64,000 nt of DNA from Ruegeria halocynthiae (lineage in GTDB: Bacteria > Pseudomonadota > Alphaproteobacteria > Rhodobacterales > Rhodobacteraceae). The notes beneath the pieces were generated by a model. It was given only the letters and a program-made list of their open reading frames with translations, was not told the DNA's origin and did not search any database. The translations under genes and the position numbers were made by a program. Below, in pieces: positions 8,673-17,884 of the stretch (position 1 is its first letter; each line of letters starts with the position of its first letter). The DNA is taken from assembly GCF_900106805.1 (NCBI RefSeq), contig NZ_FNNP01000007.1:1-64000 (forward strand). Reading direction: 5' to 3'.

Positions 8673-9100
8673 CCTAGCAATTCCACGTCTATCCGGCTGC
8701 TGAGCGATAACGCTGATTGACATATATCGCTCTGAGAGCCGTTTATCACACACGAACTTGCACCATTAATCAGTGCACGCCCTACCGCGGCGCAAGCCAT
8801 CCCCGGCAGATCGAACTGACGCACACGCGGACGATCCATTGGGAGATCACGAAAATCAAACAGCGAAAGCGTAACCACACCACCATCAGCGTTAAAGATC
8901 ACAGTCTCGAACACGGCTTCGTCAATTGCCGATCCGGATTGGTTGTTAACCAGAAATGTTAACCTGCAGGCTTCACCGACATCCTGAACGGCATTGAGTT
9001 CCAGTGAAAGCTTGGCAAGAGGAGTCTCGGTGGTTTGTGCCAGGGCTCCAAATGAATAAAGACATGCGGAACATGCAGCAAGGAGACGAAGTATTAGCAT
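8669..9100 (-). CDS. exported protein heading the TonB operon
   Basis: A 143-aa protein with a clear signal peptide (MLILRLLAACSACLYSFGALAQ, cut near residue 22). The mature domain is about 120 residues, probably beta-rich and periplasmic, with cysteines in GEACRL, GMACAA, SSCVIN and DICQ that could form disulfides. I chose the ATG that opens the signal peptide. It overlaps exbB by 4 nt, so it belongs to the TonB operon. I do not recognise the family; a role in sensing or stabilising the TonB complex is a guess from position. Confidence 0.75.
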   Translation of the reverse strand: MLILRLLAACSACLYSFGALAQTTETPLAKLSLELNAVQDVGEACRLTFLVNNQSGSAIDEAVFETVIFNADGGVVTLSLFDFRDLPMDRPRVRQFDLPGMACAAVGRALINGASSCVINGSQSDICQSALSLSSRIDVELLG

Positions 9101-9537
9101 TGGCGGGTACCCATTTGCTTGTACGAACCTAGATTGTCCGCGAATTAATACCGACAATGATAGTTCCTTACCTGATAGTACAAGCACATCAAGGGATCGC
9201 TGAAACTATTGTGAATTCGTCAGTAAAGACAGGTGCGTTTTGGAATGATGTATTTGCATGACATAAGTGGCGAACCACAAGTCACATGATCGATTTCGAT
9301 CACAAGGCCATAAGGCGGCAAGATATGATCGCAGGTACGGCCCACACCCCTTTTCAGCGTCATTTGCCGACGATGGGGGCTGCGAACTGCAACGTCGAAG
9401 ATCAGAGCTTCAACGGCTACTTCGTAAGCAGACCCGGTGGTCCTCCAGTGCAGCAGTTTTGACCGATGTTCACAAAGTCCATGACAGGACCATGCTGATT
9501 GCCTAGAAATGTCAATTAAGTTTGCGATTGGAACCAG
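9101..9537. other. 437-nt gap without a convincing gene
   Basis: The gap separates the divergent TonB operon and the permease gene and must hold both promoters. Short open frames exist on both strands but lack ribosome sites and family resemblance. The one clear structure is a perfect 7-bp palindrome, TGATCGA-TT-TCGATCA, at 9287-9302. Confidence 0.6.
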
Positions 9538-11430
9538 GTGATCCAAGTGGAGCAATTGGCATTTACTTACGAGATGGGTGTGGTTTCCGCGCTTTTGGCC
9601 TTTACGGTTTTCTTGTTTGTATCCGAAATCGTCAGAATTGATCTCTCAGCCATTCTTGTTTTGGTGATCGTTGGCCTTCTAAGTTATGCACCTGGGCTCG
9701 AGAATCTGGCGGATGTCCCTCATCTGTTTGATGGTTTTGCGTCAAACGCAGTCATTTCGATCATCGCGGTCATGATCGTGGGGGCAGGGCTGGATAAGAC
9801 CGGTTTGATGAACAAGGTTGCCTCGGTCATTCTGAAATATGGCGGCAAGTCCGAAAAGCGTGTGCTGCCGATCATATCGGGCACCGTGGGCGTAATCTCA
9901 TCATTCATGCAGAATGTTGGGGCGGCGGCGTTGTTTCTGCCAGTGGTCAGCCGCATTTCATCGAGATCGGGCATCCCGCTATCACGTTTGCTGATGCCCA
10001 TGGGGTTCTGCGCCATTTTGGGTGGGACAATGACAATGGTCGGGTCATCGCCTTTGATCCTTTTGAATGACCTGATCCAGACCGCAAACGAAGGGTTGCC
10101 AGAAGCACAGAAGATGCAGCCATTTGGACTGTTTTCGGTCACGCCCATCGGGGCGGTGCTCATCCTTACGGGGATCGGATATTTCTTGCTTCTGGGCCGG
10201 TGGGTGTTGCCGGGCGATTCAGGGTCGAAAAGCACGGGTACCGGGCGGGGAACGAAAGAATATCTCCAGCGGGTTTATGGACTGAAGGCGGATGTTTTTG
10301 AGGTCGTGGTGCCGGCCGACAGCCCATTGGTCGGGCAGATTCTGGCGGATATCAATTTCGAAAACCACCTCTATATCATTTCGACCTTCTATCGCGGTAA
10401 AACGTCAATGGTTCAGGTGCTGACGGCCGAGATTGCCGCGCCCTGCAGATTGGCAATTGTCGGGCGGCGCTGGGTTGTCGAAGAATTTGCCCAAAAGTAT
10501 GGGCTGACTGTGCTGCCGGATCTGGATGTCTTTGTCGAGGAATTTGCACCGACAAATGCCGGGGTGGCCGAAGTGGTGGTAACGCCCGATAGCAAGTTGA
10601 TTGGCAAATGCCCCCGCGAACTTCTGTTCCGCAAAACATATGGAATGTCTCTGCTCGCCATCCACAGGGGGGAAGAGACGCTGAGCCATGTCGAGACAGA
10701 CACGCATGAATCCACGCAGATCGGGCTTGAAGAATTCAAGGCCGGTGACATGTTGGTTGCCCATACCCGTTGGGACAACCTGATGCGGATCAAGCGTGAT
10801 CCGGACTTTGTTGTTGTCACGTCGGACTTCCCGCAAGACGAATTGCGCCCGCAAAAGGTTGGCTGGGCACTTTTGTTCTTTGCAATCTCATTGTCGCTGA
10901 TCCTGTTCACGGATGTGCGGTTATCGCTCTGTTTGCTGACCGGCGCTGCAGGAATGATGTTGACCCGGGTGCTGAGCGTGGACGAGGCGTACCGGGCAGT
11001 CGGGTGGAACACGGTCTTTTTGCTGGCTTGTCTGATTCCATTGGGTCAGGCCGTGCAGAATACAGGGACTGCAGCGTGGATCGCGCAGCAGATCATGATC
11101 ATTCTGGACGGCTGGCCCATCTGGTCGCTGCAGGCGGGGGTTGCCATTTTGGCGACGGCGTTTTCGCTGGTGATGTCGAATGTCGGGGCCACCGTTTTAC
11201 TGGTACCCCTTGCGGTTTCAATTGCCGTTGCCGCCGGTGGCAATCCGGTGGTCTTTGCGCTGACCGTCGCGATTTCGACCTCGAACAGTTTCATTATCCC
11301 GACCCATCAGGTTAACGCGTTGATCATGGGGCCTGCAGGATACAAGGTGACGGATTTCGTACGCTCCGGCGGTATCATGACGATCATTTTCTTGATCGTC
11401 TCGCTGTTGATGCTCAACGTGATCTTCTGA
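9538..11430 (+). CDS. SLC13-family permease with RCK_C domains
   Basis: A 630-aa inner-membrane transporter. The first half (about residues 10-225) and last part (about 440-630) hold the helices of the divalent anion:Na+ symporter family (ArsB/NhaD-related), including the paired re-entrant motifs SFMQNVGAAALFLP and VMSNVGATVLLVP. Between them a soluble stretch (about 235-430) contains two TrkA-C/RCK_C-like modules. Relatives move sulfate, dicarboxylates or other anions; the substrate is not settled by sequence. The GTG at 9538 gives the longest product; an ATG 12 codons later is an alternative start. The gene stands alone, 9 nt before a convergent gene. Confidence 0.88.
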   Translation: MIQVEQLAFTYEMGVVSALLAFTVFLFVSEIVRIDLSAILVLVIVGLLSYAPGLENLADVPHLFDGFASNAVISIIAVMIVGAGLDKTGLMNKVASVILKYGGKSEKRVLPIISGTVGVISSFMQNVGAAALFLPVVSRISSRSGIPLSRLLMPMGFCAILGGTMTMVGSSPLILLNDLIQTANEGLPEAQKMQPFGLFSVTPIGAVLILTGIGYFLLLGRWVLPGDSGSKSTGTGRGTKEYLQRVYGLKADVFEVVVPADSPLVGQILADINFENHLYIISTFYRGKTSMVQVLTAEIAAPCRLAIVGRRWVVEEFAQKYGLTVLPDLDVFVEEFAPTNAGVAEVVVTPDSKLIGKCPRELLFRKTYGMSLLAIHRGEETLSHVETDTHESTQIGLEEFKAGDMLVAHTRWDNLMRIKRDPDFVVVTSDFPQDELRPQKVGWALLFFAISLSLILFTDVRLSLCLLTGAAGMMLTRVLSVDEAYRAVGWNTVFLLACLIPLGQAVQNTGTAAWIAQQIMIILDGWPIWSLQAGVAILATAFSLVMSNVGATVLLVPLAVSIAVAAGGNPVVFALTVAISTSNSFIIPTHQVNALIMGPAGYKVTDFVRSGGIMTIIFLIVSLLMLNVIF

Positions 11431-11439
11431 CTCAATCGA

Positions 11440-12540
11440 CTATTCAGTCAGTCTAATCGTTCGGCCCTGTTCGGATGCCTGTTGCGCAGCAAGCCCGATG
11501 CGGACGGCCCATATCCCATCACGCAGAGTGACTTCGGGTGTGGTGCGCTCCCCCCGGACCAACTCCAGGAAACCTTTGTGTTGATAATAGGTCGAGCCAT
11601 TGTGGTCTCCCGCCGCCAGCAATTCGGGATCAACTGGGATGTTACGCTGGATTGGGCCCTTTGGTGCGCGAGGGCTGATGATCAACTGTGGCATAGGCGC
11701 GTCGCTCAGATGCTCGGGCCAGAATCGGCCAGGGCCCGGGACCAGCGCTTCGATCTTGGCTTTAGACCCGATTGCCGAGATCTCCTCCTGATAGCGTGCG
11801 CCTTCAGCAAACATGCAAAGCTCCAACATGGCGCGTGCGCCTGAGGCGAAATCGACGATGACATAGCCGTGGTCCAGTATGTCCGGAGTCTCGCCGTCAT
11901 ACTCTTCGTCCAGGTGATTGACGGCTTGGCCGCCGCTTGCTGAAACCCGCACAGGGTCGGATTGCAGGATCAGGCGCATGAGGTCAAAGAAATGGCAGCA
12001 TTTCTCGACGAAAGTCCCACCGGTATTGCGGCTAAATCGGTTCCAGTCGCCGACTTTTTCCAGGAAGGGGAAACGATGTTCGCGGATCGACAGCATTTTG
12101 ACCCCACCGCTGGTGGTTTCAGCTTTGTCGATCAACGCGGCGATGGGTGGCATATAGCGATATTCCATCGCAACCCAGATCGGGTGAGGATAGCTGCGTT
12201 CCAAGTCCTCAAGCCGGTCAAGATCGGCGGGATCGGTGAACAAAGGTTTCTCGATCAGCAGGGGCAGGGGGCGGGTCTGCGCTATCTCGGCCAGCTGTTC
12301 GACATGCAAGTGGTTGGGGCTGGCGATGACCAAACAGTCCAAGTCGCTGATGGTCAGAAGGTCCTGAATTGACGAAACCATCTGCGCCTCGGGCGCGATG
12401 GCCTGTGCCTTTTGCGCCATCGCCGGGTCAGGTTCAAATATTGCAGCGACGCGTGTGCCCTTTAGCAGAGCGATATTGTGCAGGTGTTCCTGCCCCATCA
12501 TGCCGCATCCGATCAGCCCGTAATTGGTGGTCCGGGTCAT
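11440..12540 (-). CDS. Gfo/Idh/MocA-family oxidoreductase
   Basis: A 366-aa NAD(P)-dependent dehydrogenase with an N-terminal Rossmann fold (GLIGCGMMGQEHLHNI) and the family EKP motif (LLIEKPLF, with the catalytic Lys) followed by the alpha/beta substrate domain. Members act on sugars, inositols and related polyols. It is transcribed with gntR, 12 nt away, and divergently from the monooxygenase operon, so it probably oxidises an intermediate of the same pathway, for instance a sugar released after desulfonation (inference). Confidence 0.88.
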   Translation of the reverse strand: MTRTTNYGLIGCGMMGQEHLHNIALLKGTRVAAIFEPDPAMAQKAQAIAPEAQMVSSIQDLLTISDLDCLVIASPNHLHVEQLAEIAQTRPLPLLIEKPLFTDPADLDRLEDLERSYPHPIWVAMEYRYMPPIAALIDKAETTSGGVKMLSIREHRFPFLEKVGDWNRFSRNTGGTFVEKCCHFFDLMRLILQSDPVRVSASGGQAVNHLDEEYDGETPDILDHGYVIVDFASGARAMLELCMFAEGARYQEEISAIGSKAKIEALVPGPGRFWPEHLSDAPMPQLIISPRAPKGPIQRNIPVDPELLAAGDHNGSTYYQHKGFLELVRGERTTPEVTLRDGIWAVRIGLAAQQASEQGRTIRLTE

Positions 12541-12552
12541 GCGCAGTTCCTT

Positions 12553-13278
12553 TTACTTCAGGCGTTGGACGTATGTGGCCCGATCCGGGTCGAACCATGT
12601 TTTCGAGAATTCGACGGGTTCAGCTTTTTCAGACCAGCTAAACCGTTCGATATACCCTGCGGTCTGGCCTGCAGGTTTGGTGAAGCCACCGGGAGTCCAG
12701 TCGGGCAGGGTGCCTATCGAAACGCGATCCTCGGCCCTGGTAATCCAGAAGCCAAGCTGTTGCTGATAATAGCGATACAGCGAGTCGGATAGCAGACTCC
12801 GGTCGATGATTCCGGCCGATTCGTCCAGCCAGATTTCTTCGACCGCGATGATTGTGTCATTCAGATAGCGCATCCGGCGCACGCGCGAACCGTAGTCAGA
12901 CAGGCCAAACCTTGGCAGGTCTGCGGGCTTCTCCAGATAATCGACCGACAAGATATCGGCGCGCGGCAAACCACCGCCTTCGGGCAGTTCTAGCCGGAAC
13001 ATCGCATAGACGCTGTTCTGCGTTCCAGTCTCGCGTATGTAATTGCCCGAGCCATGAATACGCTCCAACATGCCTTTTTTCTCAAGCTCGGCAAGCGATT
13101 TTCGCAACGTGCCGACCGAGACATTCAAGCTGACAGCCATGTCGCGCTCAGGCGGTAGTCGTTCGCCATCGATCAGACGGCCTGCCGCGATGTCGCGGAT
13201 CAGCAGTTCGGATATCTGTACATAGATCGGCAGGGCGTTGGGGTTGCGGTTGTTTGGGGTCACTTGCGGGCGCTTCAT
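12553..13278 (-). CDS. GntR-family regulator, HutC subfamily (UTRA domain)
   Basis: A 241-aa transcription factor with an N-terminal winged helix (about residues 15-80; LPPERDMAVSLNVSVGTLRKSLAELEKKGMLERIHGSGNYI) and a C-terminal UTRA ligand-binding domain (about 95-235). It is divergent from the monooxygenase operon across about 90 nt, the classic arrangement for a local repressor released by the pathway substrate or an intermediate. A perfect palindrome at 13305-13320 is a candidate operator. Confidence 0.92.
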   Translation of the reverse strand: MKRPQVTPNNRNPNALPIYVQISELLIRDIAAGRLIDGERLPPERDMAVSLNVSVGTLRKSLAELEKKGMLERIHGSGNYIRETGTQNSVYAMFRLELPEGGGLPRADILSVDYLEKPADLPRFGLSDYGSRVRRMRYLNDTIIAVEEIWLDESAGIIDRSLLSDSLYRYYQQQLGFWITRAEDRVSIGTLPDWTPGGFTKPAGQTAGYIERFSWSEKAEPVEFSKTWFDPDRATYVQRLK

Positions 13279-13304
13279 TCGGTCGCAGGAAAAATTGATA
13301 CACT

Positions 13305-13320
13305 ATTGATCTACATCAAT
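13305..13320. promoter_or_regulatory. perfect palindrome between gntR and the monooxygenase operon
   Basis: ATTGAT-CTAC-ATCAAT, 6-bp arms with 4-nt spacing, in the divergent promoter region. It equals the FNR consensus (TTGAT-N4-ATCAA) but is equally placed to be the GntR operator. Confidence 0.55.
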
Positions 13321-13369
13321 GTGATTGCTACGCAAGAGAAAAGTAAAAGATGCACGGAGCGCGAATCAA

Positions 13370-14524
13370 ATGACCATCGTCCCCATCACATCCCCCGACC
13401 TGGATGCGGCCGAGGTTTCGTGGTTTGCAGCACTATGCTCGGATGACTATCAGTTTCTGGGTGTGCCCGATGGTGATCTGCGATCCAGTTGGGATCATTG
13501 TTCTGGCATCGTGAAAGAAGCCGAGGCGCAAGGGTTCCGCAACATCCTTTGCCCATCGTCTTATCAGGTCGGTCAGGACACGCTGAGCTTTGTCGCAGGT
13601 TGCGCGCCGATCACGGAAACGATCAACCTGCTGGCCGCCGTGCGGTGTGGTGAGATGCAGCCCATCATGCTGGCCCGCACCATCGCGACGCTGGATCACA
13701 TGCTGAAAGGTCGGTTGACGGTTAACATCATCTCGTCCGATTTCCCCGGTGAGAAAGCCGACAGCGCGTTCCGCTATCAGCGCTCACGCGAAGTGGTCGA
13801 AATTCTGAAACAGGCCTGGACACGAGATGAGATCAACCATGCGGGTGAGGTCTACAACTTCTCGGGCCTGACTACGGACCCGGCCCGGCCTTATCAGAGC
13901 GGTGGCCCGCTGCTCTATTTTGGTGGCTACTCACCATCTGCTCTGGATCTGTGCGGCGAGCATTGTGACGTTTATCTGATGTGGCCAGAGACCAAAGATC
14001 AACTGGCTGAGCGGATGAAGGCGGTTCACGCAGTGGCCGACAGCTACAACCGTACGCTGGATTATGGCCTGCGCGTTCACATGATCGTCCGCGATACCGA
14101 GGCCGAAGCACAGGACTATGCGGATTACATCGTCTCGAAACTGGATGACGACTATGGCCGCGCCATCCGTGAACGCGCGCTGGATGCGACCTCGCTGGGC
14201 GTGGCGCATCAGTCCAAGAACCGCGATCTGGCGGATGAGTATGGCTATGTCGAACCCGGACTGTGGACGGGTGTGGGGCGCGCGCGGTCGGGCTGTGGTG
14301 CGGCGCTGGTCGGGTCGACCGATCAGGTCATGTCCAAGATTGAAGAGTATCAGAAGATGGGCATCCGCGCGTTCATATTCTCGGGCTACCCGCACATGGA
14401 TGAGGCCAAGCATTTTGGCGCCCGCGTGATGCCCAACCTGAAAACCTGCTCGTTGCCCGAAGCTTATGGGCGCGTGCCTGCAAACACCCCGGCGACCCCG
14501 CTGGGCAACGGAGTTCGTCGCTGA
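13370..14524 (+). CDS. SsuD-like FMNH2-dependent monooxygenase (probable sulfonate desulfonation)
   Basis: A 384-aa LLM-class (bacterial luciferase-like TIM barrel) flavin-dependent monooxygenase that resembles alkanesulfonate monooxygenase along its length, for example in CPSSYQVGQDTLSFVAGCAP, MLARTIATLDHMLKGRLTVNI and the FSGYPHMDEAKHFGARVMP end. Such enzymes split C-S bonds of sulfonates using FMNH2 and O2 and release sulfite and an aldehyde. The ATG at 13370 follows a GGAG site at 10 nt. The frame stays open 15 codons upstream but without a ribosome site. The aldo/keto reductase gene overlaps by one base and the flavin reductase follows, matching the SmoC-SmoB-SmoA set of the sulfoquinovose monooxygenase pathway. 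The substrate itself is inferred. Confidence 0.88.
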   Translation: MTIVPITSPDLDAAEVSWFAALCSDDYQFLGVPDGDLRSSWDHCSGIVKEAEAQGFRNILCPSSYQVGQDTLSFVAGCAPITETINLLAAVRCGEMQPIMLARTIATLDHMLKGRLTVNIISSDFPGEKADSAFRYQRSREVVEILKQAWTRDEINHAGEVYNFSGLTTDPARPYQSGGPLLYFGGYSPSALDLCGEHCDVYLMWPETKDQLAERMKAVHAVADSYNRTLDYGLRVHMIVRDTEAEAQDYADYIVSKLDDDYGRAIRERALDATSLGVAHQSKNRDLADEYGYVEPGLWTGVGRARSGCGAALVGSTDQVMSKIEEYQKMGIRAFIFSGYPHMDEAKHFGARVMPNLKTCSLPEAYGRVPANTPATPLGNGVRR

Positions 14525-15414
14525 TGCAACGTGTGAAACTATCCGACAGGCTGGAATTGAGCCGCCTTGTCTACGGCATGTGGCGGCTGGGCGATGATAG
14601 CGATACATCAACTGCGCATGTTGAGGCCAAAATTCAGGCTTGTCTGGATCAGGGTATAACCACCTTCGATCAGGCTGACATTTATGGCGGATACGCGGCT
14701 GAGGCCGTTCTGGGCAACGCCTTGCGCGCCAATCCCAGCCTGCGTGCGAAGATGGAGATCGTCACCAAATGTGACATCGTTGCGCCGATGGGGCGCTATG
14801 CGGAGGCGAAGGTCAAATACTACGACACGTCGCGCGCGCATATTCTGAAATCGGTCGGGACGTCTTTGTCGGAAATGGCCATTGACCATATAGACTTACT
14901 GCTGATCCACCGACCTGACCCATTCATGGATCATCATGAAACCGGCGCGGCGTTGGACGAGGTTGTGGCCAGCGGCAAGGTCGGCGCGGTTGGCGTATCC
15001 AATTTCCGTCCGTGGGACTGGTCTTTGCTGCAGTCGGCTATGAAAAACCAGCTGGTCACCAATCAGGTTGAGATTTCTCTGGGCGAGATCAGCCCATTTA
15101 CCAACGGCGATCTAGCGTTCCACCAGCAGCATGGGCATCCGTTGATGGCGTGGTCTCCGTTGGGCGGGGGCCTGCTGATGGCCGGGAACCCCCCGGTCGG
15201 TGTTGTTGCGGATGAAATTGCTTCAGAATTCGGTGTGGATCGAGCCGCTGTAGCGGTTGCCTTCCTGCTCGCGCATCCGGTGAACATCCTGCCGGTTCTG
15301 GGCACCAATAATCTGGGCCGCATCAAGCGCGCCTCGGACGCTTTGAAGGTCAAAATGGATCGCGAAACCTGGTACCGCCTGTATGAGGCGGCGCTGGGGC
15401 ATGAGGTGCCATGA
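14524..15414 (+). CDS. aldo/keto reductase, YdhF/SmoB-like
   Basis: A 296-aa NADPH-dependent TIM-barrel reductase with the AKR tetrad visible: Asp and Tyr in TFDQADIYGGYAAE, Lys in VTKCDI and His in LLLIHRPDP. Its start overlaps the monooxygenase stop (TGATG) and its stop overlaps the flavin reductase start, so the three are translationally coupled. In the sulfo-SMO pathway an AKR reduces the 6-aldehyde left by desulfonation of sulfoquinovose to glucose; an equivalent role is the simplest reading here. Reduction of another aldehyde is possible. Confidence 0.88.
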   Translation: MQRVKLSDRLELSRLVYGMWRLGDDSDTSTAHVEAKIQACLDQGITTFDQADIYGGYAAEAVLGNALRANPSLRAKMEIVTKCDIVAPMGRYAEAKVKYYDTSRAHILKSVGTSLSEMAIDHIDLLLIHRPDPFMDHHETGAALDEVVASGKVGAVGVSNFRPWDWSLLQSAMKNQLVTNQVEISLGEISPFTNGDLAFHQQHGHPLMAWSPLGGGLLMAGNPPVGVVADEIASEFGVDRAAVAVAFLLAHPVNILPVLGTNNLGRIKRASDALKVKMDRETWYRLYEAALGHEVP

Positions 15415-15929
15415 TGAATGCAATCTCGCGTGACATGACCTATACATTCGTCCCCCGTAAGGACGATACCCGTACGTTGCGCGACGCGTTTGGCCGTTTT
15501 GCCACCGGTGTCACCGTCGTGACCTGCGACAGCGAAGATGGGCCGATCTGCATCACCGCCAACAGCTTTTCTTCCCTGTCGCTGGATCCGCCGCTGGTGA
15601 TGTGGGCCGGCGATCGTAGTTCACGCCGGTTCCGTTATTTCCACGCGGCGCGTCACTTCAGCGTACATGTCCTGTCTGCCGAACAGGCTGAGCTGTGCTT
15701 TGGCTGTTCGAAAGATGCCCACGCGCTGCGTGAAATCGAACATGACCGGTGTGAAAACGGCACCCCTTTATTGCCGGGCAGCCTTGCCCGGTTCGAATGC
15801 GAGCAGCATGCCTCTCACGATGCAGGCGATCACGTGATCGTGGTGGGCAAAGTTCTGAAGGTCAGCATGGCGGATGGAGACGCGCTGACCTTTTACGCCG
15901 GAAAACTCGGCCAATTCGCGCAGGACTAA
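15411..15929 (+). CDS. flavin reductase (FMN) partner of the monooxygenase
   Basis: A 172-aa flavin reductase-like domain protein (split-barrel FMN-binding fold) with the typical core RDAFGRFATGVTVVTC, TANSFSSLSLDPPLVMW and HFSVHVL, and a final HVIVVGKV strand. It supplies FMNH2 to the two-component monooxygenase encoded two genes upstream, corresponding to SmoA or SsuE in known systems. The start codon overlaps the AKR stop by 4 nt. Confidence 0.9.
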   Translation: MMNAISRDMTYTFVPRKDDTRTLRDAFGRFATGVTVVTCDSEDGPICITANSFSSLSLDPPLVMWAGDRSSRRFRYFHAARHFSVHVLSAEQAELCFGCSKDAHALREIEHDRCENGTPLLPGSLARFECEQHASHDAGDHVIVVGKVLKVSMADGDALTFYAGKLGQFAQD

Positions 15930-15982
15930 GCGCGATATGACGACTGCGGGAAAAACCCGCAGCCGAAATTGGGAGGATCCGC

Positions 15983-16570
15983 ATGGGCGGACTGGCATCG
16001 GTGCTGGCGCCGATTGCATTCGTGAACGAAACCGCGCTGCGTCTGGGCCGCGCGGTTGGTGTCGTTGCGATTGCATTCATGGTCATCGCAATCCTGATCC
16101 AGGTGTTTTTCCGATATGTATTGGGAAACGCCCTACCTTGGCCCGATGAGGCCGCGCGGTTTTGTATGCTGTGGATGACCGGCCTGATGGCCCCCACCGC
16201 GTTTCGCCGCGGGGGCTTTGTCGCTATCGATATGCTGCAGCGTTTCCTGCCACGCGTGTTGGGCCTCTCACTCAATCTATTCCTGCAGCTGATCTCGCTG
16301 GCTGTCCTGCTGGTCGCGGTCAATATTGGCTGGTCCGAGGTCACTGGCTTTGGTGGCCGTTTCACCACGGCGGCTCTCTATCTTCCCACCTCCTTCGGGT
16401 TCGATGAATGGTACCGCATTCCGCGAAGCTGGATGATGGCTTCGCTGTTGGTGGGGATCGTCCTGCTGATTTCGGTCAATATCGAACTGATCCTGCGGTC
16501 TGTCGTCACCCTACTTGGTGGCGCACACCTTCTGCCTGAAATTCCCGAAGCTGCAGTGGGGGCTGAATAA
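15983..16570 (+). CDS. dctQ: TRAP transporter small permease (DctQ type)
   Basis: A 195-aa inner-membrane protein with four predicted helices and the DctQ signature region RYVLGNALPWPDEAARFCMLWMTG followed by AFRRGGFVAIDML. It pairs with the large permease, which starts at the base after its stop codon. A GGGAGG site lies upstream. It belongs to the monooxygenase operon and should help import its substrate. Confidence 0.93.
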   Translation: MGGLASVLAPIAFVNETALRLGRAVGVVAIAFMVIAILIQVFFRYVLGNALPWPDEAARFCMLWMTGLMAPTAFRRGGFVAIDMLQRFLPRVLGLSLNLFLQLISLAVLLVAVNIGWSEVTGFGGRFTTAALYLPTSFGFDEWYRIPRSWMMASLLVGIVLLISVNIELILRSVVTLLGGAHLLPEIPEAAVGAE

Positions 16571-17860
16571 ATGCTGATCTGGTTCCTACCCACATTCCTG
16601 ATCTTCCTGCTGATCGGCCTGCCGGTCTTTTTCGCACTGCTTGCAGCGCCTGGCATCCTTCTTTGGCTAAACGGTCAAACCAACGACATCACGCTGCTTT
16701 ACCGCAATGTCTATAACGGCATGGACAGCTTCCCATTGATGGCGATCCCCTTTTTCATGCTGGCCGGAGAGCTGATGAATCGGGGCGGCATCACCATCCG
16801 TCTGGTCGAGTTCAGCCAGGCCTTGATGGGCCATTTTCGTGGCGGTCTGGCTCATGTGAATGTCCTGAGTTCTATCCTGTTTGCTGGTCTTTCGGGGTCG
16901 GCGGTTGCTGACACCTCGGCGCTGGGCTCGATGCTTATCCCGGCGATGGAGAAACAAGGCTATACTCGGAAATTCGCCGCTGCGATTACGGCTGCCAGTT
17001 CCGTCATCGGACCGATCATCCCTCCATCTGGCATCATGATCATCTACGCCTATGTCATGGGCGAAAGCGTCGCTGCTCTGTTCCTTGCGGGCATCGTGCC
17101 TGGCGTAATGGTCGGCGTTGGTCTGATGCTGATGATCAAGGTCATGGCCGACAAATATGACTTTCCCGTTGCCAGCCGCAAATACACCTGGCCCGAACGG
17201 CGCCAAGCCAGCCTCAAGGCATTTTTTCCGCTGATGACCCCGGTGATCATTCTGGGCGGTATTCTGGGTGGTATCTTCACACCAACCGAGGCTGCAGCGG
17301 TGGCCGTGGGATATGCGTTCATCATCGGGTTCTTTGTCCTGCGCACCCTGACACTGAAGGAAGTTCCCGAGATCCTCAGCAACGCCGGCATGACCTCGGC
17401 GGTTGTGCTTCTGTTGGTCGGGGCCGCGATGGCGTTCAAAACCGTGGTCAGCCTCAGTCACGCGCCGGAACAGCTGGCCTCGCTGATCCTCAGCCTGTCG
17501 GAAAACCCGCTGATCCTGTTGTTCCTGATCAATCTGCTGCTGTTCGTCGTCGGCATGTTTCTGGACGCTGGCCCCGCGATTATCATCCTTGGCCCGATCC
17601 TTGGCCCCATCTTCACCAGCCTCGGCGTCGACCCGATCCATTTTGCCATCATCATGAGCGTCAACCTGACCGTTGGGCTGGCCACGCCGCCGATGGGGCT
17701 GGTGCTGTTTGTGGCCGCCGCCGTGTCACGCGAACGGGTCGAAACCATCGCCAAGGCGATCCTGCCATTCCTGGCAGTCGAAATCATAGTGATCTTTCTG
17801 ATCACATACATCCCGGCACTATCGATGACGATCCCGAGGATAACGGGATTTGCAAACTAA
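16571..17860 (+). CDS. dctM: TRAP transporter large permease (DctM type)
   Basis: A 429-aa membrane protein with about 12 helices, the ion-coupled transport subunit. Recognisable DctM segments are FPLMAIPFFMLAGELMNRGG, LSGSAVADTSALGSMLIPAM and SVIGPIIPPSGIMIIYAY. It uses the Na+ gradient to carry a substrate delivered by the periplasmic binding protein. Its ATG directly abuts the dctQ stop codon. Confidence 0.95.
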   Translation: MLIWFLPTFLIFLLIGLPVFFALLAAPGILLWLNGQTNDITLLYRNVYNGMDSFPLMAIPFFMLAGELMNRGGITIRLVEFSQALMGHFRGGLAHVNVLSSILFAGLSGSAVADTSALGSMLIPAMEKQGYTRKFAAAITAASSVIGPIIPPSGIMIIYAYVMGESVAALFLAGIVPGVMVGVGLMLMIKVMADKYDFPVASRKYTWPERRQASLKAFFPLMTPVIILGGILGGIFTPTEAAAVAVGYAFIIGFFVLRTLTLKEVPEILSNAGMTSAVVLLLVGAAMAFKTVVSLSHAPEQLASLILSLSENPLILLFLINLLLFVVGMFLDAGPAIIILGPILGPIFTSLGVDPIHFAIIMSVNLTVGLATPPMGLVLFVAAAVSRERVETIAKAILPFLAVEIIVIFLITYIPALSMTIPRITGFAN

Positions 17861-17884
17861 CTGAGTATCACAGGGAGGAAACGC

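Noticed and set aside
9220..9555. 111-codon minus-strand and 58-codon plus-strand (9286-9462) frames in the 9101-9537 gap
   Set aside because: No ribosome sites, mixed codon use and no recognisable family; the first also runs into the permease start.
16667..17641. 324-codon open frame on the minus strand
   Set aside because: It is antisense to the DctM permease; the high Asp/His/Gln content is typical of the complement of a membrane protein gene.
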